DNA from: Planctomycetota bacterium
Lineage (GTDB): Bacteria > Planctomycetota > UBA1135 > GCA-002686595
Reading direction: 5' to 3'
NCBI GenBank assembly: GCA_021413885.1
Contig: JAIOPM010000055.1
Coordinates: 45,274 to 109,273, forward strand
Length of the DNA: 64,000 nt
Part shown: piece after piece, positions 16,788-26,769 of the stretch
Numbering within the stretch: position 1 is the first letter of the stretch
Layout: each line of letters starts with the position of its first letter
Translations under genes and position numbers: made by a program
Notes under the pieces: generated by a model
Told to the model about the DNA's origin: nothing
Database searches by the model: none
Seen by the model: the letters and a program-made list of their open reading frames with translations, nothing else

Positions 16788-19256
16788 ATGCGGCGGAACC
16801 TCTTGGCGCTCGGGCTGCTGCTCGTGCTGCCGTTGGTGCTCTTCGCGCCGACGGTCGTCTCCGGCGCGCTCTTCCTGCCGCAGGCCCCGGTCGGGCTCGA
16901 ACCGCTCGCGACCGAGCACCAGGACCTCGCCGCGCAAGCGTGGACGCAGGCGAACTACCTCGCGTCCGATCGCCTCTTCCCGATCCTCACCGACGAGCTC
17001 GAGATCGCGCGTCAGCTCCGCGAAGGTCATCTCCCACTCTGGAACGCGAAGCAAGGTCTCGGCTTGCCGTTGCTCGGCGGGACGTTGGTCGGGCCGCTCT
17101 ACCCGCCGAATTGGATCGCGTACGCGACCGATCCGGTGCGCGCGGCGCCGTTGCTCGCCGCGTTGTCGCTTTTCCTCGCGGGCCTCGGCGCGTGGCTCTT
17201 CCTCGAACGACGCGGTGTGTCGTTCGGCTCCGCGGCGATCGGAGCGTTGGCGGTGCAGACCGGCGGCTTCGTGCTGTGCAACTTGCACTACCGGATGAAG
17301 GTCGACGCGGCGTTGTGGTTGCCGTGGATGTTGTGGGCGATCGACGGGATCGCGTCGAAGAAGCCGCGCGCGAGCGCGGCGCTCGCGTTCTCGGTCGCGG
17401 CGAGTTTCCTCGCCGGGTTCCCGACGATCGCGGCGTTCGCGGTCGGCGCGGCGGTCGTGTACGCGCTCGCGCGGCGCACGCTCGATCGCGTGAAGACGCT
17501 CGCGCTCTCGCGTTGCGGCGCCGCGGTGCTCTGCGGCGTCGCGATTGCCGCGGTGCAGCTCGTGCCGACGTGGGACGCGGCGCGCGAATCGTTGCGCGGC
17601 GCGCGGACGAGCGCGAGCGTCGCGGCGGAGAGCCTGCCGCTCGGCACCGCGCTCGGCCTCGTCGTCCCCGACCTGTTCGGTTCGCCGAACGAGCCGCTCG
17701 CCGCGCCGCACTTGCCGGTGCCGTGGTGGTTGTCTCGGGCGACCGAGAAAGAGGCCGCGCAGAACGCGAACCAGCTCGAGTGGCAACTCTACGTGGGCGT
17801 CGCGGTGCTGGTACTCGCGCTCGCGGGTTGCGTCGCGTTCCCGCGCGACACGCGGGTGTTGCTCGGCCTCGCGGTCGGCGCGCTCGCGTTCGTGCAGGGC
17901 TGGCCGTTGGCGCGCGAGCTCTTCGCGTTGCCCGGCCTCGACGTCGGCGCGCCGGCGCGCGCGGCGTGCGTGCTGTGGATCGCATTGCCGTTGTGCGCGG
18001 GCTTCGGCGCGGAAGCGTTGTGGCGGCGCCATCCGCGCGCGTTGAAGACCGCGGCGGGAGTCGCGGTCGTCCTCGCGCTCGTCGGCGCGGCGTTCCGCGC
18101 GACGATCGAACCGGAGAATTTCGTCCTCGCGCGCGAGACCGAAGTCGCCGCGCGCCACGGCGTGACGCTCGGCGAGGTGCGCGCGCTCTTGCCGCACGAC
18201 GCGTCGCTCGCCGCCGCGCAACGTCTCGCGCATGCGAGCGAACGCCTCGCGCTCGTCGGCCTCGCCGCCGCCGCGGCCGCCGCGTTCCTGCACTGGAGCC
18301 GCCGACGCGAACAGACGCGCGCGCCGTGGTTGCCGCTGTTCGCGGTCATCCTCGTCGAAGGCGTCGCGGGTTCCGGCGCGCACCTCGTGCCGCGCGCCGC
18401 GTCGCTCGGCGCGTTGTTCCCGAAGTCCGAGTCGATGGAAGCGATCGCGTCGGCGGCGGGCGACGGACGCGTGTTGCGCCTCGACCTGAGCCAGAGCGGC
18501 GTCGACGACGTGCTCGTGCTCGCGCGCCCGAATCTGCCGGAGGCGTACGGACTCTGCGATCTGACGCCGTACGTCGTCTTCAGCCAACGCAGTTTGGTCG
18601 AGCTGGTGCAAGCGATCGATCCGCTCGCGAGCTACCGCACCGGGATCAGCCGCCTCTCGCTGCCGGCGCGCGTCGACCATCCGGTGCTCGATTGCCTGCG
18701 CGTCGGCGCGTTGGTCTCGAAGGATCCGTTGCGTCTCGCGCGGCTCGAGCCGGTGCTCGAACGCGATCGCTTCCACGTCTATCGTCGCGACGTGCGTGTC
18801 GCCGAAGCGCGGATCGTCGCGCCGCTCGCCGTCGCCGACGACGCCGCGGCGCTCGCGCGTCTCGGCCACGGCGATTTCGATCCGACGCGCGAGTCGGTGA
18901 TCGTCGCCGAGCCCGCGGCGGCGCCGGATCTTTCGGGCGCGAGCGTGCGCTCGTGCCGCGATGACGGCGCCGGCCGGATCGAGGTCGAAGCCCACGCGCC
19001 CGGCGGCGGATGGCTCGTTCTTGCGACCGCGTACCATCCCGGTTGGCGCGTGACGATCGACGGCGAGCCCGCGCCGCGCGTCGCGCCGGCGGATCACGCG
19101 CTGCTCGGCATCGAGCTCCCCGCTCGCGCCGGCTTGCACGTCGTCGCCGAATTCGCGCCGCCGTCGTACTTGCTCGCCGTCGTCGTTTCGATCGCCGGCC
19201 TGATCGCGGCGTTCCTGCTCGCGCGCGGTCCGCGCGCGGTCGAGCTCGACGACTGA
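16788..19256 (+). CDS. YfhO-like polytopic membrane protein
   Basis: An 822-residue protein with many hydrophobic segments (a first one at about 5-25, and a series between 115 and 500) and a long soluble C-terminal part followed by a last membrane helix near 795-815. The WNAKQGLGLPLLGG and YPPNWIAYATDP segments in the first extracytoplasmic loop, and the GWLVLATAYHPGWRVTIDG segment near 750, are typical of bacterial YfhO/DUF6541-like proteins, which are thought to be GT-C-type glycosyltransferases acting on lipid-linked sugars. It diverges from the M28 gene 92 bases away. No direct evidence of substrate. Confidence 0.75.
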   Translation: MRRNLLALGLLLVLPLVLFAPTVVSGALFLPQAPVGLEPLATEHQDLAAQAWTQANYLASDRLFPILTDELEIARQLREGHLPLWNAKQGLGLPLLGGTLVGPLYPPNWIAYATDPVRAAPLLAALSLFLAGLGAWLFLERRGVSFGSAAIGALAVQTGGFVLCNLHYRMKVDAALWLPWMLWAIDGIASKKPRASAALAFSVAASFLAGFPTIAAFAVGAAVVYALARRTLDRVKTLALSRCGAAVLCGVAIAAVQLVPTWDAARESLRGARTSASVAAESLPLGTALGLVVPDLFGSPNEPLAAPHLPVPWWLSRATEKEAAQNANQLEWQLYVGVAVLVLALAGCVAFPRDTRVLLGLAVGALAFVQGWPLARELFALPGLDVGAPARAACVLWIALPLCAGFGAEALWRRHPRALKTAAGVAVVLALVGAAFRATIEPENFVLARETEVAARHGVTLGEVRALLPHDASLAAAQRLAHASERLALVGLAAAAAAAFLHWSRRREQTRAPWLPLFAVILVEGVAGSGAHLVPRAASLGALFPKSESMEAIASAAGDGRVLRLDLSQSGVDDVLVLARPNLPEAYGLCDLTPYVVFSQRSLVELVQAIDPLASYRTGISRLSLPARVDHPVLDCLRVGALVSKDPLRLARLEPVLERDRFHVYRRDVRVAEARIVAPLAVADDAAALARLGHGDFDPTRESVIVAEPAAAPDLSGASVRSCRDDGAGRIEVEAHAPGGGWLVLATAYHPGWRVTIDGEPAPRVAPADHALLGIELPARAGLHVVAEFAPPSYLLAVVVSIAGLIAAFLLARGPRAVELDD

Positions 19257-19315
19257 GAGTTCGCGCGCCCCGCCTCGGCCGTGCTACGGTGCGCGCGTCG
19301 TCGAACGACCTCGCG

Positions 19316-20104
19316 ATGCGTCTCCAAGTCCTCTCCAGCGGCAGCGGCGGCAACTCGACCCTCGTGCGCGCGGGCGAGACGACGGTGCTCGTCGACGCCG
19401 GCCTGACGGTCGCGGGGATGGAGGAGCGGCTCGAAAGCGCGCGCGTCGCCGCGAGTTCGATCGATCACGTCTTCGTCACGCACGGCCATCTCGATCACGC
19501 GCGCAGCGCCGGCGCGATCGCGCGCAAGGCTCGTTGCACGCTCCATTGCGCCGAAGCGCTGATGCGCGCGCCGGCGATCCGGCGTTCGAAGAACCTCGCC
19601 GCGCTGTCGATCGACATCTCGAAGACGGTGCGCGGTCGCCAGGGCCTGGACGACGTCGTCGTCACGCCGGTCGCGCTGCCGCACGACGCGTCGCCGACGG
19701 TCGCGTTCAAGCTCGAGCACGCCGGCCGCCGCGCCGTGATCCTGACCGACATGGGCCATCCGCGCGTCGACGTCGCGCGACAGCTCGGCGACGCTCACGT
19801 GCTCGTGCTCGAGTTCAACCACGACGTCGCGATGGTCGAGTCGGGCCCGTATCCGGCGCCGCTGAAGCGCCGCATTCTGGGCAACGCCGGCCATCTCTCG
19901 AACGACCAGGCGCGAGAGATGCTGCGCGAGATGGCGAGCGAACATCTGCACACGCTCGTCCTCGCGCACCTCTCCGAGACCAACAACACGCGCGAACGAG
20001 CGCTCGAAGCGGCGAATGCGTCGCTCGTCGAACTCGGCCTCGCCGCGCGCGTGCGCGTGGTGATCGCCGAACAGGACGCGATCGGCGAGAGCCTCGAAGT
20101 CTGA
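19316..20104 (+). CDS. MBL-fold metallohydrolase (YycJ/WalJ-like)
   Basis: The 262-residue product opens MRLQVLSSGSGGNSTLVRAG and carries THGHLDHA (His56, His58, Asp60, His61), the metallo-beta-lactamase metal site. Later blocks are ILTDMGHP, LEFNHDVAMVESGPYP and LAHLSETNN. This order and the SSGSGGNS opening fit the YycJ/WalJ group, which in other bacteria influences cell-wall or DNA-repair phenotypes. The start at 19316 gives the family N terminus. It converges on the helicase-nuclease gene with 3 bases between the stops. Confidence 0.85.
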   Translation: MRLQVLSSGSGGNSTLVRAGETTVLVDAGLTVAGMEERLESARVAASSIDHVFVTHGHLDHARSAGAIARKARCTLHCAEALMRAPAIRRSKNLAALSIDISKTVRGRQGLDDVVVTPVALPHDASPTVAFKLEHAGRRAVILTDMGHPRVDVARQLGDAHVLVLEFNHDVAMVESGPYPAPLKRRILGNAGHLSNDQAREMLREMASEHLHTLVLAHLSETNNTRERALEAANASLVELGLAARVRVVIAEQDAIGESLEV

Positions 20105-20107
20105 GCG

Positions 20108-23100
20108 TCAGCCGCGCGCGACCGAGCGCACGACGCCGGACTCGAGGAACCAGAGTTCCGCGTCGATCGCTTGCGGATCGAGTTCGAGGATGCGCGCCAG
20201 CGCCGCGCGGTAGGCGCGCAGTTGCGGAGTGTGATGCTCGACGCGCTCCGCGAGTGCGTGGTCGTCGTCGAGGTTCGCGTCGGACTTGAAGTCGATGATC
20301 CGCGCGCGGATCGCCTTTCCGCCGATGCGTTCGATCGTCACGCGGTCGAAGACGCCGCGTTCGACCTCGCCGGTGTCGAGCGGCAACAGGTAGCGGCGCT
20401 CGCGCCACGCTTCCCACTCGCCGTTCGGTCGAGCCAACGCCGCGCGCGCCGATTCGCCGGCGAGCATGCGACGGAAGTCCGCGAGATCGCGCTCGAGTCC
20501 TTCGCCGCCGAGGTCGCGCGAACGCGCGAGCGCCACGAGCTCGGCATCGCTCGCGCGGAAGTCCCCCAACCACTCGACGCACTCGAGCCACGCGTGCAGA
20601 CGCAAACCGCGCAACCGCGCGGCGCCGGAGTCGGCGAACAGCAAGCGCAACGGCGTCGACCGGTGCGCGCCGACCTTCGACGGACTCACGCTGCCGCGCC
20701 CGACTTCGGCGCGGCCGAAGACGACGCGCGGCGCGATCGGCGATGCGGGCTCGTCGACGCGCGGCTCGGCGTCGCCGAACTCTTCGGTCCAACGCTCGTC
20801 GCTGCCCTCCGCGCTCCACGGCGGCGAACCCGGTTCGCGGTCCGCTAGCGCAAGCGCGTGCGCGACGATCGCGGCGCCGGAGAACGCCGGCTTGGTGCTC
20901 GAAACGGCAGGAAGGATCAGGTCGAGCTCGCGCCGCGCGCGCGTCATCGCGACATAGAGCGCGCAGAGTTCGTCGTAGTCGCCGCGCGTGCGCGTCGCGC
21001 GATCGAGTTCCTCGAGCAGCGGCTCGCCCGCGAACGCGAGTACGGCGCGCAACTCGGTCGACGCGTGGCGCGACACCGCTTCGACCTCGCGCGTCGGATC
21101 GCCGTCGGCGCGGCGCCACACGAGCGCCGGTCGCACGCCGCCGAACTCGTAGCCGAGGTCTGGCAGGAGCACGGCGTCGAACTCGAGGCCCTTCGCGGCG
21201 TGGATCGTCATCACCTTGATCGAGGCGGAGCTCGGGTCCTCGACGCGCGCCTCGCGCACGCGCGCGACGAACTCCGACGTCGAGAGCTCGGGCTCGTCCT
21301 CCCACGCGAGCGCCAGTTCGACCAAGCGATCGAAACGTCGGCGCTCCCACGGGCTCGCGCCGGCGAACGCGGTGCGGAACGTCTCCAACGTGGCGGCGAA
21401 GCCGCGCTCGACGAGCGAACGTCGCAGCGCGCGCGCGCGCGTCACGACCGCCGTCGCGTCGCTCGCGGGCTCGATCCCGAGCGTCGTCCCGAGCGCTGAA
21501 TGCGCGACATGGAAGCGCGCCGCCTCGTCGCCGGGATGTTCGGCGAGGTGCAACGCCGACAGCGCGACCTGCACGATGCGCGAATCGGTCAATGGGTTGC
21601 CGGATTCGCCGCTCGCGGCGAGGCCCTCTTGGCGCAGGCGGTAGACGAGCGTTCCGACTTGCGCCTTGCGCCGCACGAGCACGCCGATCGTCGCGCGCGG
21701 CGCGGCGGCGACGAGCTCGACCACGCGTTCGACCGCCGCGTCGAGGCACGCGCGCCGTTGCGTCTCCGCGTCGGCCTTCGCCGGCAGCGCGGCGAAGATC
21801 GCGCGGACCGCGCCGCGTTGCTCGGGATGCGCGGAAGTGTGGGTCTCGAAGCGGAAGCTCGCGGCCGCGGGCTGACGCTCGGGCTCGTCGACGAACACCG
21901 CATTCGTCAGCAGCGAACCGAACACGCGGTTCGCGACGTCGAGCACCACCGGCGCCGAACGCCACGACTGTGTGAGGCTGCGCGTCTCGACCGTCGGCCA
22001 ATGCGCGACGCCGTCGAGCAACCGCGGATCGCCGCCGCGCCAACCGTAGATCGATTGCTTGGTGTCGCCGACGCAGAAGAAGCTCTTCTCGCCGGTGCCG
22101 TCGGCCGCGAGCTCCTCCGCGAACGGCGCGAGCACGCGCCACTGCGCGGGCGACGTGTCCTGGAATTCGTCGAGCAACAGGTGATCGAGTTCCGCGTCGA
22201 GACGCCACGCGAGCTCGGCGAAGCGCTCCGCCGCGTCGCCCTCGCCGCGCGCGAGCACGCGCGGGAGATCGGCGAAGCGGACGAGCCCGCGCTCGTCGAG
22301 CAAGCGCCGCAGCTCGCGATCGAAGTCCTCGATCAACGCATGCGTCGCGCGATTCTGGCGCGCGACCATCGCGCCCTGATCGGCCGCGGCTTCGCAGAGC
22401 AGACCGGCGAAGACCTCGCGCACCGCGCCGGAGATCGGCGCGCGGTTGAACGCTTCCGCGTCGGCGAGGATCGCCTTCGAAAGCCCGCCTTCGCCGAAAC
22501 CGGACCAGTCGCCGGCGGCGAGGCGCCGCGCGGCGTCCGCGTACGAGTTACCCCAGTGCAGCACCGGCTTGCTGCTCGACTTCGTGATCGGAACCGGCAA
22601 CTGGCCGAGTTTGCGCACCAGGTCGGCGCGCTCCAAGTCGGGCAACTTCGCGGGCACGCAGAGCGCCGACCACGCGCTCGCCGGCGCTTCGAGGAAGAGC
22701 TCGTGCGCCTCACGCACGCGGGCGACCAACGTCGCGTGCACCGCGCGCTTCGCTCGCGAACGTTCGAGCTCGCGCAACAGCAGGATCCAACGCTCGGTCG
22801 TCCCCTGCTCGAGAGCGCGCGCCACCGCCGCTTCGCGCGCGCGCAGCTCGTGGAACTCGTCGGCGATCCCCCAATCGGCGGCGAGGCCGAGTTCGGCGGC
22901 GGTCGCGCGCGCGAGCACGACGAAGAACGCGTCGATCGTCATCACGCGACAGCGATCGACGCGCCGCGCGAGCGACGCGACCAGTTCCGCCGCCGCTTCG
23001 CGCGTCGCGAGGCCGCCTTCGAGCGCAACCTCGAGCTCCGCGCGCTTCGTCTCGTCGCGCGCCGCGGCGACGAGCCGCGCGAAGATGCGGTCGAGGATCT

Positions 23101-23251
23101 CCCCCGCCGCCTTGCGCGTGAACGTGGTCGCGAGGCAACGCTCGGGCGGCACACCCGCGGCGACGAGGCGCAGGAAGTGCGTGGTCAACGACCACGTCTT
23201 GCCCGTGCCCGCCGACGCGAGCACCACCGATGCGCCGCGCGGACGACTCAC
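20108..23251 (-). CDS. addA: AddA-like UvrD/RecB helicase-nuclease subunit
   Basis: The 1047-residue product has all superfamily 1 helicase motifs: ASAGTGKTWSL (Walker A, Lys18), TTFTRKAAGEIL, LLLDEFQDTSPAQW, VGDTKQSIYGWRGGD, LTQSWRS, MTIHAAKGLEFDAVLLPD and LYVAMTRARREL. The C terminus has a RecB-type nuclease block (HAWLECVEWLG, then ARIIDFKSDAN), so it appears to be a helicase-nuclease. With the next gene it should form an AddAB-type complex that processes double-strand breaks for RecA. The GTG start overlaps the stop of the partner gene in a GTGA junction, which was used to choose the start. Confidence 0.85.
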   Translation of the reverse strand: MSRPRGASVVLASAGTGKTWSLTTHFLRLVAAGVPPERCLATTFTRKAAGEILDRIFARLVAAARDETKRAELEVALEGGLATREAAAELVASLARRVDRCRVMTIDAFFVVLARATAAELGLAADWGIADEFHELRAREAAVARALEQGTTERWILLLRELERSRAKRAVHATLVARVREAHELFLEAPASAWSALCVPAKLPDLERADLVRKLGQLPVPITKSSSKPVLHWGNSYADAARRLAAGDWSGFGEGGLSKAILADAEAFNRAPISGAVREVFAGLLCEAAADQGAMVARQNRATHALIEDFDRELRRLLDERGLVRFADLPRVLARGEGDAAERFAELAWRLDAELDHLLLDEFQDTSPAQWRVLAPFAEELAADGTGEKSFFCVGDTKQSIYGWRGGDPRLLDGVAHWPTVETRSLTQSWRSAPVVLDVANRVFGSLLTNAVFVDEPERQPAAASFRFETHTSAHPEQRGAVRAIFAALPAKADAETQRRACLDAAVERVVELVAAAPRATIGVLVRRKAQVGTLVYRLRQEGLAASGESGNPLTDSRIVQVALSALHLAEHPGDEAARFHVAHSALGTTLGIEPASDATAVVTRARALRRSLVERGFAATLETFRTAFAGASPWERRRFDRLVELALAWEDEPELSTSEFVARVREARVEDPSSASIKVMTIHAAKGLEFDAVLLPDLGYEFGGVRPALVWRRADGDPTREVEAVSRHASTELRAVLAFAGEPLLEELDRATRTRGDYDELCALYVAMTRARRELDLILPAVSSTKPAFSGAAIVAHALALADREPGSPPWSAEGSDERWTEEFGDAEPRVDEPASPIAPRVVFGRAEVGRGSVSPSKVGAHRSTPLRLLFADSGAARLRGLRLHAWLECVEWLGDFRASDAELVALARSRDLGGEGLERDLADFRRMLAGESARAALARPNGEWEAWRERRYLLPLDTGEVERGVFDRVTIERIGGKAIRARIIDFKSDANLDDDHALAERVEHHTPQLRAYRAALARILELDPQAIDAELWFLESGVVRSVARG

Positions 23252-25995
23252 GGCGCGGCCTCCGCGTCGTCGCGGTCGCTCTGCGCCGCGAGGCCGAAGC
23301 CGCACAACGCGGCGAGGATCGGTTCGGACGGCTCGTCGTCGCCGACTTCGTCGAAGCGGCCGGCGAGCACGTCGGCGACGACGCGCTCCGCCGTCGCGTC
23401 GGCTTCCGCGAGTTGCTCAGGACTCCACGCGGCCGCGACGAACAGTTCTTCGTCGGCGCCCGCGTCGAGCGAGACGTAGCCGAGCTCGAGGCCCGAGTCG
23501 CCGCAGAGTTCGTGCACGAGCCGGCGATACAGCGGCAACTGCAAGTCGATCCACTCGTCCTTGCGCCGATGCGCCTGGTTCGGCGTCTTCGCCGACTCCG
23601 ACGTCTTGTAGTCGATCACGCGCCAACGTCCGGTCGTCGCGTGTTGGTCGATGCGGTCGATCCGCCCGACGAGCTCGACCGAGCCCGCGTCGACCGCGAT
23701 CGACACCGGCGTGTTCGGCGAGAACTCGACGCGCCGGATGCGCCAGCCTTCGCTCGTCGTGCGCGCTTGCCACGCCGCGAAACGCTCGAGGCGCGCGCGC
23801 AGTTGCTCGAGTTGCACGCGCACGGCGGCGTGCATCTCGGGGTCGAGCTCGAGGCGCGCCTCGCGCGTCAAGCGCTCCGACAGGAAGCGCGCGATCGCCT
23901 CGGCGTCGGTCGAATGCGCGAGCTCGCTCTCGCCGAACGCCTGCAGCACCGCGTGCGCGAGCGTGCCGAAACGCAACGGATCGAGTTCGAGCGCGCCCGC
24001 CTCGACGCTGTCGAGACGCAGGACGTGCCGCAAGTAGAAGAGGTACGGCGACGCGAGGTAGTGCTTGAACGCGGTGACGCCGATGCGCTCGATGCGCGGC
24101 GCGGCGACGACCGTCGCGTGGAACGGCTCGGCGGCGACGACGGGCTGCACGAGCGGACGCGCGGAGTCGACGAACGCACGAGCGACGCGCTCGACGACCG
24201 CGGCGCGTTCCGCGCGGAAGACCAGCCGACTCGGCACGCGCGGATCGCCGGCGAGACTGCGGCGCGAGCTGATCCACGTCGTCGAACGCGAACGGCAGAG
24301 CACGCTCGCCGCCCACACGTCGCGCGCGAGGCGCCGCGCCGCGTGGCCGAGGCCGAGGTCCGCGCGCAGGCGTTCGGGGAGCCACGCGCTCTCCGCGGCC
24401 GGGCTCGGCACGAAGCCTTCGTCGAAACCGGTGACGACGACGTGCGGCGCGGGATCGAGCGGCAATTCGAGCCAACCGAAGAGTTCCGACGCCGGATGCT
24501 CTCCCGCGCGCGGCGGCGGCGGCAGCGCGATCGCTTGGATGCGTTCGAGCAACAACTCGAGCGCCTCGCGCGCGTTGCAACGCGTCGCCGCGATCCGCGG
24601 CGCGCGCAGCTCGTCGACCAGCTCGCCGAACGCGATGAAACTGCGCGCGCGATTCCAACCGGTCTCGTCGCGCGCTCCGAGATCGACTTCGTCGAAGACG
24701 TGCGTCACGAAGCGCACGAGCTCGTCCGCCCAACGGCCCAGCGTCTGCTGCGCGTCGCCGGCGAGCGTCCCCAGCAACGCGAAGAGCGCGTCGCGCGCGC
24801 GCGCGAGTTCGTCGCCGTGCGCCGCGCGCGGCGCGAAGTCGCGCGCGAGCCGCGCCGGCACCGACTCGGTCGCGTAGTCATCGAGCTTCGGCCCGAGCGA
24901 CGACAACGACGCGCCGAGATCGCGCTCGAGCGCCGCCTCGACGTCGGGATGGACCAGCAACGCGCGGAAATCGTCGAAGCGGCGATCGGCGAGGAAACGC
25001 GCGACCAAGCCGAGCAACCGCGCGAGCCCGGTCGACGCGAGCGGCCGACCCGCGGCCCAACGCGGCTCGAGGCCGGCGGCCGCGAGCCTGCGTTCGAGGA
25101 ACGGGCGCACTTCGACGTCGAGCACGCCGATCGCGACGTCGTTCGGCGCGCAGTTCGGCGCGAGACGCGCGAGTTCCTCGATCGCGACACGCGCTTGGTC
25201 GTCGGGTCCGACGACGACGCGCCAATGTTCGGTCGCGATTGGCACGTCGCGCTCGGCCCAGCGGTCGATCACGAGCCCGCCGAACGCATCGAAGTCGTCG
25301 CGTTCATCGGCGGCGCCCTGGATCCAAGCGGTCGCCGTGCGCGGCGACGCTTCGAGCAGCCGTCGCGCCGACGTCGGCAAGTCGACGCAGCCGACGAGCT
25401 CGACGTCGAGGTCGTCGCGCGCGAGACCGTGCTCGAGCACGTGCCGCGCCGCGTCCGACGGATCGACCAGGCCTTCGCGCGCGAGGCGTTCGCGGTAGCT
25501 CCGCACCGCGTTCGCGAAAACGCGCCAACGCGCTTCGTCGCGGCGGCCGGAGCTCGCGAGGTGTTCGGCGACGTGCGTCGCTTCGACGCCGTGCGCGCAA
25601 AGCTCGGCGAAAGCGCGAGACGCGGCGCGTTCGAGCGCTTTCTCCGAACCCGCGGCTTCGGCGCCGCGCCAGAGCTTGGAGCGGTCGGCGGGCGCGAGCT
25701 CGGCGAAGACCGCGCGCCACGTCAACGTCGCGTGGAGCGGCGGGGCGAAGCGCAACGTGTCCCGCGACAACGCGCTCGCGAGTTGGCCCTCGGTGATCAC
25801 CCGCGGAGGCGGACGGCTCGGCGCGAGACGCGCGGCGAGTCGCGCCTCGAGTTCACGCGCGGCGCGACCGCCGGGCAACACGAAGAGCGTGCGCGCGGTG
25901 TCGTCGTTCGGTCCGAGGCGCGCGCACCAGCGCTCGACGACGTGGTCGAGGAACGGACGCTCGAAGCCTAGGAATTCTCGCCGGATCTCGCCCAT
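23248..25995 (-). CDS. addB: AddB-like PD-(D/E)XK nuclease subunit
   Basis: The 915-residue product has a degenerate helicase-like N-terminal half (LFVLPGGRAARELEARL opening, typical of AddB-type subunits) and a C-terminal RecB-family nuclease: FGTLAHAVLQAFGES, LVGRIDRIDQ, WRVIDYKTSESAK and LQLPLYRRL, giving the His, Asp, Asp-x-Lys and Gln-x-x-x-Tyr elements of the active site. AddB proteins of Firmicutes bind an iron-sulfur cluster through a CPF-type cysteine. Here the matching block reads LASPYLFYLRHVL with serine, so the cluster is probably absent. The protein is shorter than Bacillus AddB. It lies directly upstream of, and overlaps, the addA-like gene. Confidence 0.8.
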   Translation of the reverse strand: MGEIRREFLGFERPFLDHVVERWCARLGPNDDTARTLFVLPGGRAARELEARLAARLAPSRPPPRVITEGQLASALSRDTLRFAPPLHATLTWRAVFAELAPADRSKLWRGAEAAGSEKALERAASRAFAELCAHGVEATHVAEHLASSGRRDEARWRVFANAVRSYRERLAREGLVDPSDAARHVLEHGLARDDLDVELVGCVDLPTSARRLLEASPRTATAWIQGAADERDDFDAFGGLVIDRWAERDVPIATEHWRVVVGPDDQARVAIEELARLAPNCAPNDVAIGVLDVEVRPFLERRLAAAGLEPRWAAGRPLASTGLARLLGLVARFLADRRFDDFRALLVHPDVEAALERDLGASLSSLGPKLDDYATESVPARLARDFAPRAAHGDELARARDALFALLGTLAGDAQQTLGRWADELVRFVTHVFDEVDLGARDETGWNRARSFIAFGELVDELRAPRIAATRCNAREALELLLERIQAIALPPPPRAGEHPASELFGWLELPLDPAPHVVVTGFDEGFVPSPAAESAWLPERLRADLGLGHAARRLARDVWAASVLCRSRSTTWISSRRSLAGDPRVPSRLVFRAERAAVVERVARAFVDSARPLVQPVVAAEPFHATVVAAPRIERIGVTAFKHYLASPYLFYLRHVLRLDSVEAGALELDPLRFGTLAHAVLQAFGESELAHSTDAEAIARFLSERLTREARLELDPEMHAAVRVQLEQLRARLERFAAWQARTTSEGWRIRRVEFSPNTPVSIAVDAGSVELVGRIDRIDQHATTGRWRVIDYKTSESAKTPNQAHRRKDEWIDLQLPLYRRLVHELCGDSGLELGYVSLDAGADEELFVAAAWSPEQLAEADATAERVVADVLAGRFDEVGDDEPSEPILAALCGFGLAAQSDRDDAEAAP

Positions 25996-26024
25996 CGCGC
26001 GTCGCCGCAGCGACGGGCGCGATG

Positions 26025-26714
26025 CTATCCGAACCAGCTCCAGCGCACGATCGCCCAGGCCGCGATCACCGCGTCCTTCGGCCCGATCTTCTTGCCTTCG
26101 GAGTAGTCGCGGCCGGCGTAGCTGATCGGCACTTCGTAGACGCGCACGTGCATCTTCGCGACTTTGGCGGTGATCTCGGGCTCGACCGCGAACGTGCGCG
26201 ACTTGATCTGCAGGCGATCGGCGACGTCGCGCTTGAAGACCTTGTAGCAGGTCTCCATGTCGGTCAGGTTGAGGTTGGTGAAGACGTTGGACATCAACGT
26301 CAACATCCGGTTGCCCACGTAGTGATAGAAGAGATGGACGCGCGAGTACGCGCCGCCGAGGAAGCGACTGCCGAAGACGACGTCGGCCTTGCCCTCGAGG
26401 ATCGGGCGCAACAACAGCGGATAATCCGCCGGGTCGTATTCGAGATCGGCGTCCTGGATCAACACGACGTCGCCGGTGACCTTCGAGAAACCGGTCGCGA
26501 GCGCGCCGCCCTTGCCCTGGTTGGTCTCGTGGTGGAAGCAACGCACGTTGTCGTACTGCTTCGCGAGCGCGTCCATGATCTCGCGCGTCTTGTCCTTCGA
26601 GCAGTCGTTGACGAGGATCAACTCCTTCTCGAACGGCGTCGCCTGCACGCGGCGCACGATCTCGTCGAGCGTGCGTTCCTCGTTGTAGACCGGGATGACG
26701 ACGGAGAGCTTCAT
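26025..26714 (-). CDS. GT2 glycosyltransferase, polyprenyl/dolichyl-phosphate sugar synthase type
   Basis: The 229-residue product is a GT2 (GT-A fold) enzyme of the dolichyl-phosphate-mannose synthase group: KLSVVIPVYNEERTLDEIV, NDCSKDKTREI, NQGKGGALATGF, QDADLEYDPADYP (metal-binding DxD), and GSRFLGG. It is the short soluble form, without C-terminal membrane helices. Its likely job is loading a sugar from a nucleotide donor onto a polyprenyl phosphate for cell-surface glycans. The ATG at 26714 was chosen because the 17 residues upstream are a proline run and the family begins at MKLSVV. It is last in the glycosyltransferase run. Confidence 0.88.
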   Translation of the reverse strand: MKLSVVIPVYNEERTLDEIVRRVQATPFEKELILVNDCSKDKTREIMDALAKQYDNVRCFHHETNQGKGGALATGFSKVTGDVVLIQDADLEYDPADYPLLLRPILEGKADVVFGSRFLGGAYSRVHLFYHYVGNRMLTLMSNVFTNLNLTDMETCYKVFKRDVADRLQIKSRTFAVEPEITAKVAKMHVRVYEVPISYAGRDYSEGKKIGPKDAVIAAWAIVRWSWFG

Positions 26715-26769
26715 CGTTGGAGGAGGAGGCGGCGGCGGTGCGGCGCGCGAACGCCGCTCACGCACGGAC

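Noticed and set aside
20108..25995. addA/addB-like genes as a phage or defence (Gabija-like) module
   Set aside because: The complete helicase motifs and the C-terminal RecB-type nuclease in both subunits fit housekeeping AddAB-type repair, and no defence partner lies next to them.
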